Positions 35,714 through 47,351 of a stretch of DNA of 64,000 nt are shown here, piece after piece (the first letter of the stretch is position 1; each line of letters opens with the position of its first letter). The translations under genes were made by a program, and so were the position numbers. Below the pieces are notes generated by a model. It searched no databases and was not told where the DNA came from. It saw only the letters and a list, made by a program, of their open reading frames with translations. Source of the DNA: Microbacterium atlanticum. GTDB taxonomy: Bacteria > Actinomycetota > Actinomycetes > Actinomycetales > Microbacteriaceae. The DNA lies in contig NZ_CP063813.1 in assembly GCF_015277815.1 (NCBI RefSeq), positions 1,240,001 to 1,304,000 of the forward strand. Direction: 5' to 3'.

Positions 35714-37390
35714 ATGCCCACCACCCCGTACGATCCCCCCGAGCTGGAAGCGGGCACCCTCCGGATCGTGCCGCTCGGCGGTCTCGGCGAGGTCGGCCGC
35801 AACATGACCGTCTTCGAGTACGGCGGCAAGCTGCTGATCGTCGACTGCGGTGTGCTGTTCCCCGAGGAGCACCAGCCCGGCGTCGACCTCATCCTCCCGG
35901 ACTTCGAGCCGATCAAGCAGCGCCTCGACGACATCGTCGGGGTGGTGCTCACCCACGGTCACGAGGACCACATCGGCGCCGTGCCGTACCTGCTCAAGCT
36001 CAAGAGCGACATCCCGATCATCGGCTCCGGGCTCACGCTCGCCCTCACCGAGGCGAAGCTGAAGGAGCATCGGATCAAGCCCTACAGCCTCACGGTGGCC
36101 GAGGGGCAGCGCGAGAGCCTGGGGCCGTTCGACCTGGAGTTCGTCGCCGTCAACCACTCCATCCCCGACGCCCTCGCCGTCGCGATCCGCACGCCGGCGG
36201 GCCTCGTGCTCGCGACGGGCGACTTCAAGATGGACCAGCTGCCGCTGGACGGCCGCCTCACCGACCTGCGCGCGTTCGCTCGGCTCGGCGAGGAAGGCGT
36301 CGACCTCTTCCTCGTCGACTCGACCAACGCCGACGTGCCGGGGTTCACGCCGCTCGAGCGCTCGATCGGCCCCGTGCTGGACCAGGTGATCGGCAAGGCT
36401 CCCCGCCGGGTCATCGTCGCGAGCTTCTCCAGTCACGTCCACCGCGTGCAGCAGGTGCTCGATGCCGCAGCCGCCCACGGCCGTCGCGTCGCGCTCCTCG
36501 GGCGCAGCATGGTGCGCAACATGTCGATCGCCGAGGAGCTCGGCTACCTGCACGTGCCGGAGAACGTGCTGATCGACTACAAGAAGGCGCGGGACCTCCC
36601 GGACGACCGGATCGTCTACATGTCGACCGGATCTCAGGGCGAGCCCATGGCCGTGCTCAGCCGCATGGCGAACCTGGACCACGCGATCGAGCCGGGTCCG
36701 GGCGACACCGTCATCCTCGCCTCGAGCCTCATCCCCGGCAACGAGAACGCCGTCTACCGGGTCATCGACGGGCTCACCAAGCTCGGCGCCAACGTCGTGC
36801 ACAAGGGCAACGCCAAGGTGCACGTCTCGGGTCACGCGGCGGCCGGCGAGCTGCTCTACTGCTACAACATCCTGAAGCCGCGCAACGTGCTGCCCGTGCA
36901 CGGCGAGTACCGCCACCTCATGGCCAACGCCCGCCTGGCCCAGGACACCGGCATCGCCCCCGAGCGCACCCTGCTCGCCGAGAACGGCACGGTGATCGAC
37001 CTCAAGGACGGCGATGCGCGCGAGGTCGGGCAGCTCGACCTCGGCTTCGTGTACGTCGACGGCTCGACGGTGGGCGAGATCACGGACGCCGACCTGAAGG
37101 ATCGCCGGATCCTCGGCGAGGAGGGATTCATCTCGGTGATCGTCGTGGTCGACGCCGCCACGGGCAAGGTCATCTCGGGACCCGAGATCCACGCCCGCGG
37201 CTTCGCCGAGGACGACCGCGTCTTCGACAGCGTCAAGCCGAAGATCGCCGCCGCGCTCGCCGAGGCCGCCAAGTCCGGCGTGCGCGACCAGCACGCGCTG
37301 TCGCAGGTGGTGCGGCGCACGATCGGCCGCTGGGTGAACCAGTCGCTGCGCCGCCGGCCGATGATCGTCCCGCTCGTGATCGAAGCGTAG
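35714..37390 (+). CDS. rnj: Ribonuclease J
   Basis: A 558-residue metallo-beta-lactamase/beta-CASP ribonuclease with endo- and 5'-exonuclease activity in rRNA processing and mRNA decay. The zinc motif is LTHGHEDHIG (H81, H83, D85, H86). Further signatures are VNHSIPDALAVAI, LVDSTNADVPGFTPLE, VASFSSHVHRVQQ, and MVNHK-equivalent NVVHKGNAKVHVSGHAAAGEL. GGAGGAG stands 5 nt before the ATG. The last three codons and stop are part of a tandem duplication. Confidence 0.96.
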   Translation: MPTTPYDPPELEAGTLRIVPLGGLGEVGRNMTVFEYGGKLLIVDCGVLFPEEHQPGVDLILPDFEPIKQRLDDIVGVVLTHGHEDHIGAVPYLLKLKSDIPIIGSGLTLALTEAKLKEHRIKPYSLTVAEGQRESLGPFDLEFVAVNHSIPDALAVAIRTPAGLVLATGDFKMDQLPLDGRLTDLRAFARLGEEGVDLFLVDSTNADVPGFTPLERSIGPVLDQVIGKAPRRVIVASFSSHVHRVQQVLDAAAAHGRRVALLGRSMVRNMSIAEELGYLHVPENVLIDYKKARDLPDDRIVYMSTGSQGEPMAVLSRMANLDHAIEPGPGDTVILASSLIPGNENAVYRVIDGLTKLGANVVHKGNAKVHVSGHAAAGELLYCYNILKPRNVLPVHGEYRHLMANARLAQDTGIAPERTLLAENGTVIDLKDGDAREVGQLDLGFVYVDGSTVGEITDADLKDRRILGEEGFISVIVVVDAATGKVISGPEIHARGFAEDDRVFDSVKPKIAAALAEAAKSGVRDQHALSQVVRRTIGRWVNQSLRRRPMIVPLVIEA

Positions 37391-37459
37391 CGAGATCACC
37401 GACGGGCGGAGCATCGAAGCGTAGCGAGATCACCGACGGGCGGAGCATCGAAGCGTAGC
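37379..37459 (+). repeat. 34-bp tandem duplication spanning the rnj stop codon
   Basis: Units 37379-37412 and 37413-37446 are identical, each starting ATCGAAGCGTAGCGAGATCA, followed by a partial third (37447-37459). Unit 1 contains the codons for Ile-Glu-Ala and the rnj stop TAG. The core AGCGTAGCGAGATCACC resembles AGCGTATCGAGATCTCC of the array at 2685, and both have a 34-nt period. Confidence 0.9.
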
Positions 37460-37467
37460 CCGCCCGT
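37436..37467 (+). terminator. Hairpin after rnj
   Basis: ACGGGCGG (37436-37443) pairs with CCGCCCGT (37460-37467) around a 16-nt loop that contains the third repeat copy. Confidence 0.5.
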
Positions 37468-37494
37468 AACACGGTTGGCCGTACGATCGGCGTC

Positions 37495-37989
37495 GTGGCA
37501 TCCTCTTTCCGCGTCCGTCCCGCTGTGCCGGCGGACGGCTCGTTCCTCGGCGACATGGTGGTCGAGGCGGCGAACTGGCGTCAGGGCGGCGCACGGCCCC
37601 GCCATGAGGTGATCGGCGGCGACGAGCACGGGCGCTATGTCGCGGGGTGGATGCGGCCGGGCGACGCCGGGTTCGTCGCGGAGACGGCGGCGGGCGAGCC
37701 GATCGGCGCGGCGTGGTACCGGCTCCTTCCTCGCAGCGATCCGGGCTTCGGCTACGTCGGCACGGGGGTTCCGGAGCTCATCATCGGGGTCAAGCCCATC
37801 TGGCGCGCGCACGGCGTGGGGCGCGCCCTGCTGCAGCGTCTGTGCGAGCACGCCCGCACCCAGGGGTATGCGCGGATCAGCCTGAGTGTCGAGCGTGACA
37901 ACTTCGCCACGACGCTGTACCGCAGCGAGGGCTTCGCGGTCACGCAGCGCGGTCCGGGGCGCGACACGATGGTCAAGCTCCTGCGCTGA
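37495..37989 (+). CDS. GNAT family N-acetyltransferase
   Basis: A 164-residue acetyltransferase. The acetyl-CoA site is IIGVKPIWRAHGVGRALLQRL and the end is ISLSVERDNFATTLYRSEGF. The acceptor is unknown. TACGAT ends 7 nt before the GTG, so it is probably leaderless. It lies between rnj and ftsK as a single gene. Confidence 0.88.
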   Translation: MASSFRVRPAVPADGSFLGDMVVEAANWRQGGARPRHEVIGGDEHGRYVAGWMRPGDAGFVAETAAGEPIGAAWYRLLPRSDPGFGYVGTGVPELIIGVKPIWRAHGVGRALLQRLCEHARTQGYARISLSVERDNFATTLYRSEGFAVTQRGPGRDTMVKLLR

Positions 37990-38049
37990 GCACGTCCTGC
38001 GGCGGCGTGGTTGCGCTGAATTGTCGGGGTCCCCGCCTACCGTGGAGGG

Positions 38050-40776
38050 ATGGCCAGGAGCACTAGCCCGACCAAGGGGTCGCGTGCGTCTTCGAGCGCG
38101 TCCGGGAACGCGCGTTCCGGCGCGTCGTCGACGGCCCGCAAGCCCGCCGCCGCCAAACCGGCACCCGCACCCAAGCGCTACGTCGGCGACGACGACCGTC
38201 CGCCGCTCATCGTGCGTGCGTGGATGGGGCTGGCGCACGGCACGGGCGGTCTGTTCCGGGCGTTCGGTCCGGAGTCGCTCGAGAAGGAGCAGCGCCGCGA
38301 CGGCTTCCCGTTCCTGCTGGTGCTGCTGGCGATCGCCGGCGCCGTCAACGAGTGGTTCTTCATCGGCAGCGACGTGGCCAAGACGATCAGCGCCTACACC
38401 GTCGGGGGACTGATCGGCCGCGAGGCCTTCGTGCTGCCCGTCCTCCTGCTCCTCCTCGCCGGGTGGATGTTCCGGCATCCCTCATCGGTGCATGACAACG
38501 GGCGCGTGGGTATCGGGTTCGGTCTGCTCATCCTCACGATCGCCGGATTCTGCCACGTGGCCGGCGGCCGTCCGCAGCCCAACGAGGGGCTTCCGGCGCT
38601 CAGCGAGGCGGGCGGGCTCTTCGGCTGGATGGTGGGCGAGCCGCTCGCGCTCGTGCTCACCGATGTCGGCGCCTACATCGTGCTGTCGCTGCTGGCGGTG
38701 CTCAGCGTCCTCATCATCACCAAGACGCCTCCCAATCGCATCGGGCGCCGGCTGGGCGAGCTGTACGCGTGGATGTTCGGGGCCGAGCCTCGGGAGCAGA
38801 AGACGACGGATGCCTCCGCCGATGCTGCAGAGGACGACGAGGGCGACCCTGCCCTGCCGTGGTGGCGCCGCAACAAGACCGGCCGCGAGACCGACCCCGG
38901 CGACGAGGGGCTCGGCTCGGACGACCTCACCGCGCTCTTGCCGCCCGGCTCCGTGGAAGGCGGCTTCGAGCAGGCGATGGCCCCGCCGGTGCCGCCGGCA
39001 GCCACCGACGACCTCACCGAGGTCATCGACCCCGCCGTGCTGTCGGCCGCGAAGGCCGCCACCTCCTCCCGCACCTCCCTGCGCGACGACGCCGAGACGG
39101 CGGAGGACGACGGAGCCCTTCCGGGCCTGGACGGCATCGGATCGCCCACCGCGGTGGACTCGCCCTCGGCCCCCTACCGCCTGCCGTCGGTGCACTCGCT
39201 CGCCGCCGGATCGCCGCATGTCGCCCGCTCGCAGGCGAACGACGACACGGTGCGCGCCATCACGAGCGTGCTGGACCAGTTCGGGGTGGACGCGCGCGTC
39301 ACCGGCTTCTCGCGTGGACCGACCGTCACGCAGTACGAGATCGAGCTGGGACCGGGCGTGAAGGTGGAGCGCATCACGGCGCTGACCAACAACATCGCCT
39401 ACGCCGTGGCCTCCAACGAGGTCCGCATCCTGGCGCCGATCCCCGGCAAGAGCGCGATCGGCGTGGAGATCCCGAACACCGACCGCGAGATCGTGACTCT
39501 GGGCGACGTGCTCCGCTCGGCGGCGGCGACCAACCAGACCCATCCGATGACCATCGGCGTCGGCAAGGACGTCGGTGGCGGCTACGTCGTCGCCAACCTC
39601 GCGAAGATGCCGCACCTTCTCGTGGCCGGCTCGACCGGCTCCGGAAAGTCGAGCTTCGTCAACTCGATGATCACGAGCCTGCTCATGCGGGCCAAGCCCG
39701 CCGACGTGCGGATGGTGCTCATCGACCCGAAGCGCGTGGAGCTCACGTCGTACGCCGGCGTGCCGCATCTCATCACGCCCATCATCACGAACCCGAAGAA
39801 GGCGGCCGAGGCGCTGCAGTGGGTCGTGAAGGAGATGGACATGCGGTACGACGACCTGGCGTCGTTCGGCTTCCGTCACATCGATGACTTCAACAAGGCG
39901 GTCGTCGCGGGTGAGATCACGCTCCCGCCGGGCAGCGAGCGGGTCCTGAAGCCGTACCCCTACCTGCTCGTGGTGGTCGACGAGCTCGCCGACCTCATGA
40001 TGGTCGCCCCGCGCGACGTCGAGGACTCGATCGTGCGCATCACCCAGCTGGCCCGCGCGAGCGGCATACACCTCGTCCTTGCCACGCAGCGACCCTCCGT
40101 GGACGTCGTCACGGGACTCATCAAGGCCAACGTGCCTTCTCGTCTGGCCTTCGCCGTCACCAGCGTCACCGACTCCCGCGTGATCCTCGACCAGCCGGGT
40201 GCCGATCGGCTGATCGGGCAGGGCGACGGACTGTTCCTGCCCATGGGGGCCTCCAAGGCCCTCCGGGTGCAGGGGGCGTGGGTCAGCGAGAGGGAGATCG
40301 AGGCCGTGGTCGCGCACGTCACGGCTCAGGCGCGCCCCGAGTACCGCGCCGACGTGCAGGCAGCCGCCGAGAAGAAGGAGATCGACGCCGACATCGGCGA
40401 CGACCTCGAGCTCCTCCTCGCCGCCGCCGAACTCGTCGTCTCGAGCCAGTTCGGGTCGACGTCCATGCTTCAGCGCAAGCTCCGCGTCGGCTTCGCGAAG
40501 GCCGGCCGCCTCATGGACCTCCTCGAATCGCGCGAGATCGTCGGTCCCTCCGAGGGCTCCAAGGCCCGCGACGTGCTGGTCACCGTCGAGCAGCTGCCGT
40601 CGGTGCTCGCTCGCCTGCGTGGCGAGGACGTCCCCGACGAGGCAGCCGCAGCGCCGCCTCCTGTCGCGGACGACCCCTATGGGACGGATGCCGTCGCCAC
40701 GCAGTACGACCGATACCCCGTCGTCGACGGCGATGAGGGCTCGGAAGACGCGTGGGGGCTCACCGGGCGCGACTGA
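38050..40776 (+). CDS. ftsK: DNA translocase FtsK/SpoIIIE
   Basis: A 908-residue septal DNA pump that moves chromosome ends through the closing septum. A basic Ser/Ala-rich N-terminus is followed by about four or five membrane helices (100-230), a linker rich in Asp/Glu/Ala (240-390), the motor domain with Walker A GSTGSGKS (527-534) and Walker [12 protein letters not shown], and a C-terminal winged gamma domain ([20 protein letters not shown]). The linker is short compared with E. coli. TACCGT ends 6 nt before the ATG. Confidence 0.97.
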   Translation: MARSTSPTKGSRASSSASGNARSGASSTARKPAAAKPAPAPKRYVGDDDRPPLIVRAWMGLAHGTGGLFRAFGPESLEKEQRRDGFPFLLVLLAIAGAVNEWFFIGSDVAKTISAYTVGGLIGREAFVLPVLLLLLAGWMFRHPSSVHDNGRVGIGFGLLILTIAGFCHVAGGRPQPNEGLPALSEAGGLFGWMVGEPLALVLTDVGAYIVLSLLAVLSVLIITKTPPNRIGRRLGELYAWMFGAEPREQKTTDASADAAEDDEGDPALPWWRRNKTGRETDPGDEGLGSDDLTALLPPGSVEGGFEQAMAPPVPPAATDDLTEVIDPAVLSAAKAATSSRTSLRDDAETAEDDGALPGLDGIGSPTAVDSPSAPYRLPSVHSLAAGSPHVARSQANDDTVRAITSVLDQFGVDARVTGFSRGPTVTQYEIELGPGVKVERITALTNNIAYAVASNEVRILAPIPGKSAIGVEIPNTDREIVTLGDVLRSAAATNQTHPMTIGVGKDVGGGYVVANLAKMPHLLVAGSTGSGKSSFVNSMITSLLMRAKPADVRMVLIDPKRVELTSYAGVPHLITPIITNPKKAAEALQWVVKEMDMRYDDLASFGFRHIDDFNKAVVAGEITLPPGSERVLKPYPYLLVVVDELADLMMVAPRDVEDSIVRITQLARASGIHLVLATQRPSVDVVTGLIKANVPSRLAFAVTSVTDSRVILDQPGADRLIGQGDGLFLPMGASKALRVQGAWVSEREIEAVVAHVTAQARPEYRADVQAAAEKKEIDADIGDDLELLLAAAELVVSSQFGSTSMLQRKLRVGFAKAGRLMDLLESREIVGPSEGSKARDVLVTVEQLPSVLARLRGEDVPDEAAAAPPPVADDPYGTDAVATQYDRYPVVDGDEGSEDAWGLTGRD

Positions 40777-40826
40777 CGGCGGCGTCTCGTCCCGGCGGAC
40801 TGGTCCGCGCCGATAGGCTCTGGGCC

Positions 40827-41399
40827 ATGGCGATCCCGCGGCAGCTTCCGAACGCGATCACGATCGTGCGCATCCTGTGCGCACCGGTGTTCCTTTGGAT
40901 GCTGCTCGCCGACGGCGGCGCCGACGGCCCGCTGCGCTGGTGGGCCGCCGCGCTGTTCATCGTGGCCATCGCGACCGACGGCATCGACGGCTACCTGGCA
41001 CGCAGGCATGACATCGTCTCCGATCTCGGCAAGCTGCTCGATCCGATCGCCGACAAGGTGCTGACGGGTTTCGCGTTCATCGGCCTGTCGATCCTCGGGG
41101 AGTTGCCGTGGTGGGTCACGATCATCGTCCTGGTGCGCGAGGTCGGGATCACCGTCTACCGTTTCGCGGTGGTCAGTGACCATGTGCTGGCGGCGGCGTG
41201 GATGGGCAAGCTCAAGACGCTCGCGCAGGGCGTCGCCCTGTCGCTGGCATTGCTTCCACTGTGGACGCTCGTCGGCGAATGGATCTTCTGGGTGAACGGC
41301 GTCACCATGGCGATCGCCGTGATCCTCACGATCGCCAGCGGCATCGATTACGTCGTCAGCGAGGTGCGCGGCGCCCGCGCGAGGCGGGGGAGCGCGTGA
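40827..41399 (+). CDS. pgsA: CDP-diacylglycerol-glycerol-3-phosphate phosphatidyltransferase
   Basis: A 190-residue membrane enzyme that makes phosphatidylglycerol phosphate. The CDP-alcohol motif D-G-x2-A-R-x8-G-x3-D-x3-D is present as TDGIDGYLARRHDIVSDLGK, then LLDPIADK, in a protein with about five helices. TAGGCT ends 7 nt before ATG 40827. It overlaps cinA by GTGA. This gene-order context (ftsK-pgsA-cinA-clgR) is typical of actinobacteria. Confidence 0.95.
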   Translation: MAIPRQLPNAITIVRILCAPVFLWMLLADGGADGPLRWWAAALFIVAIATDGIDGYLARRHDIVSDLGKLLDPIADKVLTGFAFIGLSILGELPWWVTIIVLVREVGITVYRFAVVSDHVLAAAWMGKLKTLAQGVALSLALLPLWTLVGEWIFWVNGVTMAIAVILTIASGIDYVVSEVRGARARRGSA

Positions 41400-41899
41400 G
41401 CGGCGCGGCGCCCGACCACGGCACGACCTCCACCCTGGCCGAGAAGGCTGTCGCGGTGCTCCGCGCGCTCGACGCGCGAGGCTGGTCCGTCACGGCGGCC
41501 GAGTCGCTCACCGGCGGACGGGTGACGGCCACGCTCGTCGACGTGCCCGGCGCCTCCGCGAGCGTGCGGGGAGGGATCGTCGCGTACGCCTCGGATCTCA
41601 AGACCAGTGCGCTCGGAGTCGAGGCCGACCTGCTGGCAGCCCGCGGCGCCGTCGACCCGGCCGTCGCGGAGCAGATGGCGCGGGGCGTGCGGCGCGTCCT
41701 CCGGGCGGATGTGGGCCTGGCCACCACAGGGGTCGCCGGTCCCGATCCGCAGGATGGCCGGCCGGTCGGCACCGTCTTCGTCGCCGTCTCGACGCCCGAG
41801 ACGACCGTCGTGACGTCGCTGTCCCTGACCGGTACACGCGACGAGATCCGCAACGGCGCGGTGCTCGGAGTGCTGGACCTGGCGCTCCGGCTGCTGTGA
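41396..41899 (+). CDS. CinA C-terminal domain protein (nicotinamide-nucleotide amidase-like)
   Basis: A 167-residue protein with the CinA/PncC amidohydrolase domain only: SVTAAESLTGGRVTATLVDVPGAS, YASDLKTSALGV, MARGVRRVLRADVGLATTGVAGPD and GTVFVAVSTP. PncC deamidates NMN for NAD salvage. The start GTG overlaps the pgsA stop. Confidence 0.93.
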   Translation: MSGAAPDHGTTSTLAEKAVAVLRALDARGWSVTAAESLTGGRVTATLVDVPGASASVRGGIVAYASDLKTSALGVEADLLAARGAVDPAVAEQMARGVRRVLRADVGLATTGVAGPDPQDGRPVGTVFVAVSTPETTVVTSLSLTGTRDEIRNGAVLGVLDLALRLL

Positions 41900-42050
41900 G
41901 GTCACGACTCGGGAACAGACGGTGTTTCGTCTCGGTTACATTCGGTGATTCCCACCCGATGCCCAGCGCGCAGGGTTAGATTGGCATCATCCGGTGCTGT
42001 ACTGTTGTCCACCCGGACACCGCGGAATCTGAAGTGAGGAGGGGGCCAAA

Positions 42051-42359
42051 ATGATCCTGGTACGTCAAGAGATCGGCGAAGTGCTTCGTGATTTCCGCCA
42101 GCAGAAGGGGCGCACCCTCCGCCAGGTCGCGAGCCGCGCCAGCGTCGCGCTGGGCTACCTCAGCGAGGTCGAGCGCGGACAGAAGGAAGCCTCCAGCGAG
42201 ATCCTCGCCTCCGTGGCCGAAGCGCTCGACGTCCCCATCTCGACCATCATGCGCGAGGTCGGCGACCGCATTTCGGTGCTCGAGGGACTGCAGACGTTCC
42301 CCGATGTCGTCCCCGACGACCTGGTGGCCTCGGTCGACGCCGAGCTGTCGCTGCGCTGA
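42051..42359 (+). CDS. clgR: XRE family regulator, ClgR-like
   Basis: A 102-residue protein with an N-terminal helix-turn-helix (IGEVLRDFRQQKGRTLRQVA, then SRASVALGYLSEVERGQKE, residues 8-45). ClgR activates clp protease genes and recX in Corynebacterium and Streptomyces, and the position between cinA and recA matches that gene. Its last residues (DELVASVDAELSLR) differ from the AA-ended ClgR tail that marks Clp-degraded forms. GAGGAGGGGG stands 6 nt before the ATG. Confidence 0.83.
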   Translation: MILVRQEIGEVLRDFRQQKGRTLRQVASRASVALGYLSEVERGQKEASSEILASVAEALDVPISTIMREVGDRISVLEGLQTFPDVVPDDLVASVDAELSLR

Positions 42360-42395
42360 TCCGCTTCGGCTGAGTATTCGCAATCGCACGCACGC

Positions 42396-42620
42396 ATGCG
42401 CCGTAGTGAGTTCCACCGCGCCGTCTCAGACGAGTTCGGAGCGCGCGCCGGCGCCGTGGTGACCGATCTCGTCCTGTCCGCCGTCGGCGGACGCACGGCG
42501 GCGGACGCGATCGCTGCGGGGGTCGATCCCCGCGAGGTGTGGCTCGCGCTCTGCGACGAGCTGGACGTTCCCGCCGAGCGGCGGTACGGCGTCGGGCGAC
42601 AGCAGCTGCGGCGCCGCTGA
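42396..42620 (+). CDS. DUF3046 domain protein
   Basis: A 74-residue protein of the actinobacterial DUF3046 family: MRRSEFHRAVSDEFG, VVTDLVLSAVGGRTAADAIA, VDPREVWLALCDELDVPAERR. Its function is unknown, but it is a conserved neighbour upstream of recA. It starts 37 nt after clgR. Confidence 0.92.
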   Translation: MRRSEFHRAVSDEFGARAGAVVTDLVLSAVGGRTAADAIAAGVDPREVWLALCDELDVPAERRYGVGRQQLRRR

Positions 42621-42680
42621 CCCGCTTCCGTGCCGGCAGCGACACGTGCCGCTCCGCGGCGTGGTTCCGCGGCGTGTCCC

Positions 42681-42710
42681 TCGAACCTTCGTTCGATTCG
42701 GGCGTAGGCT
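42681..42710 (+). promoter_or_regulatory. SOS box and -10 box of recA
   Basis: TCGAAC-CTTC-GTTCGA (42681-42696) is a perfect actinobacterial LexA site. TAGGCT (42705-42710) follows, so the box covers the -35 region. The predicted leader is about 178 nt. Confidence 0.93.
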
Positions 42711-42894
42711 CCTGCACAGCAGGTGTCGAGAACGTGTTTTGCACCGATCTGAGGGGAACGAAGACCGATGTCGGAGCCCCTCCGTAGCGTGAACAACGTC
42801 GAACGACACCACACGCCTTGTCGCAGCATCCCTCCCGCCGGGTCGGAGCGCGACAGCCTACAGGCGACGGAACGCGAGCACAGAGGAGCACGTC

Positions 42895-43949
<1,055 letters not shown>

Positions 43950-43950
<1 letters not shown>

Positions 43951-44702
43951 TGGTGCGCTTCAGCGAACCCGGGGGCGAGTCCGGCGACGGACTCGCCCCC
44001 GTGACTCCTCTCTTCCCCCGCGGCGGCGCACAGCGGCCTCACACGGCGGTGCCTCGCCCGGTGCCGCAGCGCGAGGCGGCGCCGTTCGCAGGGCCCGGGG
44101 GCTGGAACGACACCTGGGCAGACGATCCGCGCGGTGGCAAGGCCGAGGCTGCCGACGATGACGGCTACGACGGGGATGACGGGCACGGCGATGGGTACGA
44201 CGCGTGCGGTGAGATCGAACGCGAGATCGCCGAGAAGACGCTGCTGAAGAAGCTCCGCACCCGCTCCCTCTCGGTGCGCGAGGCTCGCGCCGTGGTGGCC
44301 GAGCGAGGTCTCGACAACGCGGCGATCGAAGGAGTGATCGGCGCGTTCCTGCGGATGGGGTATCTGGACGATGCCAAGCTGGCCGATCAGCTGATCCATG
44401 CCGGAGTCGACCGCAAAGGACAGGGGCGCACCGTCATCGCGCAGACTCTCGCCAAGCGCGGAATCCCGCGCGGCATCGCCGACGCAGCTCTTGATGCTCT
44501 GCCTGACGACGATGCCCGTCGCGCCCTCGAGTTCGCCCGTACGAAGGCCGGATCGATGAGTGGGCTCGACCGCGACGTCGCCCTCCGTCGACTCTCCGGT
44601 CAGCTGGCCCGACGCGGCTACGGCGGCTCGGTCGCGCTGCAGGCGGCGCGCACGGCGCTCGACGAGGTCGCGCAGCCGGGTCGCCGCGTGCGCTTCGAGT
44701 AG
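43950..44702 (+). CDS. recX: Regulatory protein RecX
   Basis: A 250-residue protein whose C-terminal part (about 90-250) is the three-helix-repeat RecX domain: LLKKLRTRSLSVREARAVVA, MGYLDDAKLADQLIHAG, RTVIAQTLAKRGIPRGIADA. RecX dampens RecA filament formation. The first 90 residues are Pro/Asp/Gly-rich with DDDGYDGDDGHGDGYD and look disordered; typical RecX lacks this. The ATG shares one base with the recA stop (TGATG); GTG 43947 is equally possible. Confidence 0.93.
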
Positions 44703-44767
44703 GCGTCGTCCGCGCTCGCAGGGCCGGTCGGCTGACTCTTCGGCAGCGCTCGTAGAATGGCGGAATC

Positions 44768-46321
44768 ATGTCTTCGCCCTCCGCAACCCCGACCCTCATC
44801 GCGCCGTCACCGGCTGCGCACGACGTCGACGGCCGGGCCCGCACCTACGAGGTGCGCACCTTCGGCTGCCAGATGAACGTGCACGACTCGGAGCGGCTCT
44901 CCGGCTCGCTCGAGAGCGCCGGCTACGTCCGCGCCGAAGCCGGCGAAGAGGCTGACGTGGTCGTCATCAACACCTGCGCGGTGCGCGACAACGCGGCCGG
45001 CAAGCTGTACGGCACCCTCGGTCACCTGAAGTCGCGCAAGGACAAGCGCGCCGGCATGCAGATCGCCGTCGGCGGCTGCCTCGCGCAGATGGACAAGGAC
45101 GTCGTCCAGCAGAAGGCGCCGTGGGTCGACGTGGTGTTCGGCACCCACAACATGGGCTCCCTTCCTCGCCTCCTCGAGCGTGCCCGGCACAACGACGAGG
45201 CCGAGCTCGAGATCCTCGAGTCGCTCGAGATCTTCCCGTCCACCCTTCCCACCAAGCGCGACAGCGTGTACAGCGGCTGGGTGTCGATCTCGGTCGGCTG
45301 CAACAACACGTGCACGTTCTGCATCGTGCCGAGTCTTCGCGGCAAGGAGAAGGACCGCCGCCCCGGCGACATCCTCAACGAGATCCGGCTGCTCGTCGAC
45401 GACGGCGCGATGGAGGTCACCCTCCTCGGTCAGAACGTCAACTCCTACGGCGTCGAGTTCGGCGATCGCCAGGCGTTCGGCAAACTGCTGCGCGCAGCCG
45501 GCGAGATCGAAGGACTCGAGCGGATCCGCTTCACCAGCCCGCACCCCGCCGCCTTCACCGACGACGTCATCGACGCGATGGCCGAGACGCCGGCCGTGAT
45601 GCCGCAGCTGCACATGCCGCTGCAGTCCGGCAGCGACCGGATCCTCAAGGCGATGCGCAGGTCCTACCGCAGCGAGCGGTTCCTCGGCATCCTCGACCGG
45701 GTACGCGCCAGAATGCCCGACGCCGCGATCTCGACCGACATCATCGTCGGGTTCCCGGGCGAGACCGACGAGGACTTCGAAGACACGATGCGTGTCGTCG
45801 AGCAGGCCCGGTTCGCGAGCGCCTTCACCTTCCAGTACTCGATCCGCGAAGGCACCCCCGCGGCCACCATGGCCGACCAGGTGCCCAAGGAGGTCGTGCA
45901 GGCGCGCTACGAGCGCCTCGTCGCCCTGCAGGAGCGCATCTCGCTCGAAGAGAACCAGAAGCTGCTCGGCCGTGAGGTGCACCTCCTCGTCTCCACCGGT
46001 GAAGGCAAGAAGGACGCCGAGACGCACCGCCTGACCGGGCGGGCCGAAGACAACCGGCTCGTCCACTTCGAGGTTCCGGCCGGATCGGACACGCCTCGTC
46101 CGGGCGACGTGGTGTCGGTCGTCGTGACCCACGCAGCACCCTTCCACCTCCTCGCCGACGCGCCCGGCGGCGCGCCGCTGCGCATCCGCCGCACGCGGTC
46201 CGGCGACGCGTGGGACCGGGCGCAGGCGGAGTCGTGCGGCATCCCCGCCCCCGGGGCGGCGGGTTCCGCCGGCGCCCGCGCCGTGTCCCTCGGACTGCCG
46301 ACGCTGCGCGTCGGCGTCTGA
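44768..46321 (+). CDS. miaB: tRNA-2-methylthio-N6-dimethylallyladenosine synthase
   Basis: A 517-residue radical-SAM methylthiotransferase that adds a methylthio group to A37. It has the N-terminal UPF0004 domain with three cysteines ([32 protein letters not shown]), the radical-SAM cluster CNNTCTFC with [17 protein letters not shown], and a C-terminal TRAM domain ([20 protein letters not shown]). About 50 extra C-terminal residues follow TRAM. TAGAAT ends 9 nt before the ATG. It works on the product of MiaA, encoded next. Confidence 0.97.
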   Translation: MSSPSATPTLIAPSPAAHDVDGRARTYEVRTFGCQMNVHDSERLSGSLESAGYVRAEAGEEADVVVINTCAVRDNAAGKLYGTLGHLKSRKDKRAGMQIAVGGCLAQMDKDVVQQKAPWVDVVFGTHNMGSLPRLLERARHNDEAELEILESLEIFPSTLPTKRDSVYSGWVSISVGCNNTCTFCIVPSLRGKEKDRRPGDILNEIRLLVDDGAMEVTLLGQNVNSYGVEFGDRQAFGKLLRAAGEIEGLERIRFTSPHPAAFTDDVIDAMAETPAVMPQLHMPLQSGSDRILKAMRRSYRSERFLGILDRVRARMPDAAISTDIIVGFPGETDEDFEDTMRVVEQARFASAFTFQYSIREGTPAATMADQVPKEVVQARYERLVALQERISLEENQKLLGREVHLLVSTGEGKKDAETHRLTGRAEDNRLVHFEVPAGSDTPRPGDVVSVVVTHAAPFHLLADAPGGAPLRIRRTRSGDAWDRAQAESCGIPAPGAAGSAGARAVSLGLPTLRVGV

Positions 46322-46397
46322 GGGCGCCGACGGTGCGGCGGTCCGGCGTGCTCGCGGCACCCCGAGCTGCGCTCGCAGGCGGGAGCTGACGGCGCGG

Positions 46398-47351
46398 ATG
46401 CCGGTTTCCACAGCGCGAGACCAGGGAGGCGAGGGGCGTCGGCCTCGCCTGTGGGCAATCGTCGGCGCCACCGGGACCGGCAAGAGCGCGCTCTCGCTCG
46501 ACCTGGCCGAGGCCCTCGCGGCGCGCGGCCGCCCGGCCGAGATCGTGAACGCCGACGCCATGCAGCTGTACCGCGGCATGGACATCGGGACGGCGAAGCT
46601 CCCGGAGGCGCAGCGGCGCGGCATCCGTCATCATCTCCTCGACGTCCTGGACGTCACCGAAGAGGCCGCCGTGGCCTGGTACCAGCAGACCGCGCGCGAA
46701 ACGATCACCCGGATCCACGCGCGCGGTGCCGATGCTGTGCTCGTCGGCGGATCGGGACTGTACGTCTCGAGCGTGCTGTTCGACTTCCGCTTCCCGCCAC
46801 GCGACCTGGAGGTGCGCGCCCGACTCGAGTCGGAACTCGACCGCAGCGGGCCGGGGGCGCTCTTCGCGCGGCTGCGCGAGCTGGATCCGGCCACGGCCGA
46901 GCGGATCGACCCCCGCAACGGCCGCCGCCTCGTGCGCGCACTCGAGGTGCTCGAACTCGGGGAGCGCACGCACGGCGCCGCACTTCCCGAGGAGCCCACG
47001 CTGTGGCAGCCGCAGACGCGGATCGTCGGGGTGGGGGCGCCGCGGGACGAGCTGGTCAGGCGGCTGGACGAGCGCGTCCGGGCGATGTGGCGCGAGGGGC
47101 TCGTCGACGAGGTGCGGGAACTGCGCGAGTCCGGCCTCCAGCGCGGCATCACCGCGCGACGCGCCATCGGGTACGCCCAGGCGCTGGCGCAGCTGGGGGG
47201 CGAGATGACCGAAGCGGAGGCGATCGCCGAGACGCAGGCGCTCACCCGCCGGTACGCCCGTCGGCAGGTGTCGTGGTTCCGGCGCTACGAGGCCGTGCGC
47301 TGGGTCGAGCGGTCAGCGGATGCCGCGGCCCTGGCAGACTCGATGCCATGA
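46398..47351 (+). CDS. miaA: tRNA dimethylallyltransferase
   Basis: A 317-residue enzyme that prenylates A37 of tRNAs reading U-starting codons. The P-loop is [10 protein letters not shown], with the substrate motif [19 protein letters not shown] and the later [10 protein letters not shown] and [17 protein letters not shown] 46398 adds about 20 residues before the P-loop strand. The acetyltransferase gene overlaps its stop. Confidence 0.96.
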   Translation: MPVSTARDQGGEGRRPRLWAIVGATGTGKSALSLDLAEALAARGRPAEIVNADAMQLYRGMDIGTAKLPEAQRRGIRHHLLDVLDVTEEAAVAWYQQTARETITRIHARGADAVLVGGSGLYVSSVLFDFRFPPRDLEVRARLESELDRSGPGALFARLRELDPATAERIDPRNGRRLVRALEVLELGERTHGAALPEEPTLWQPQTRIVGVGAPRDELVRRLDERVRAMWREGLVDEVRELRESGLQRGITARRAIGYAQALAQLGGEMTEAEAIAETQALTRRYARRQVSWFRRYEAVRWVERSADAAALADSMP

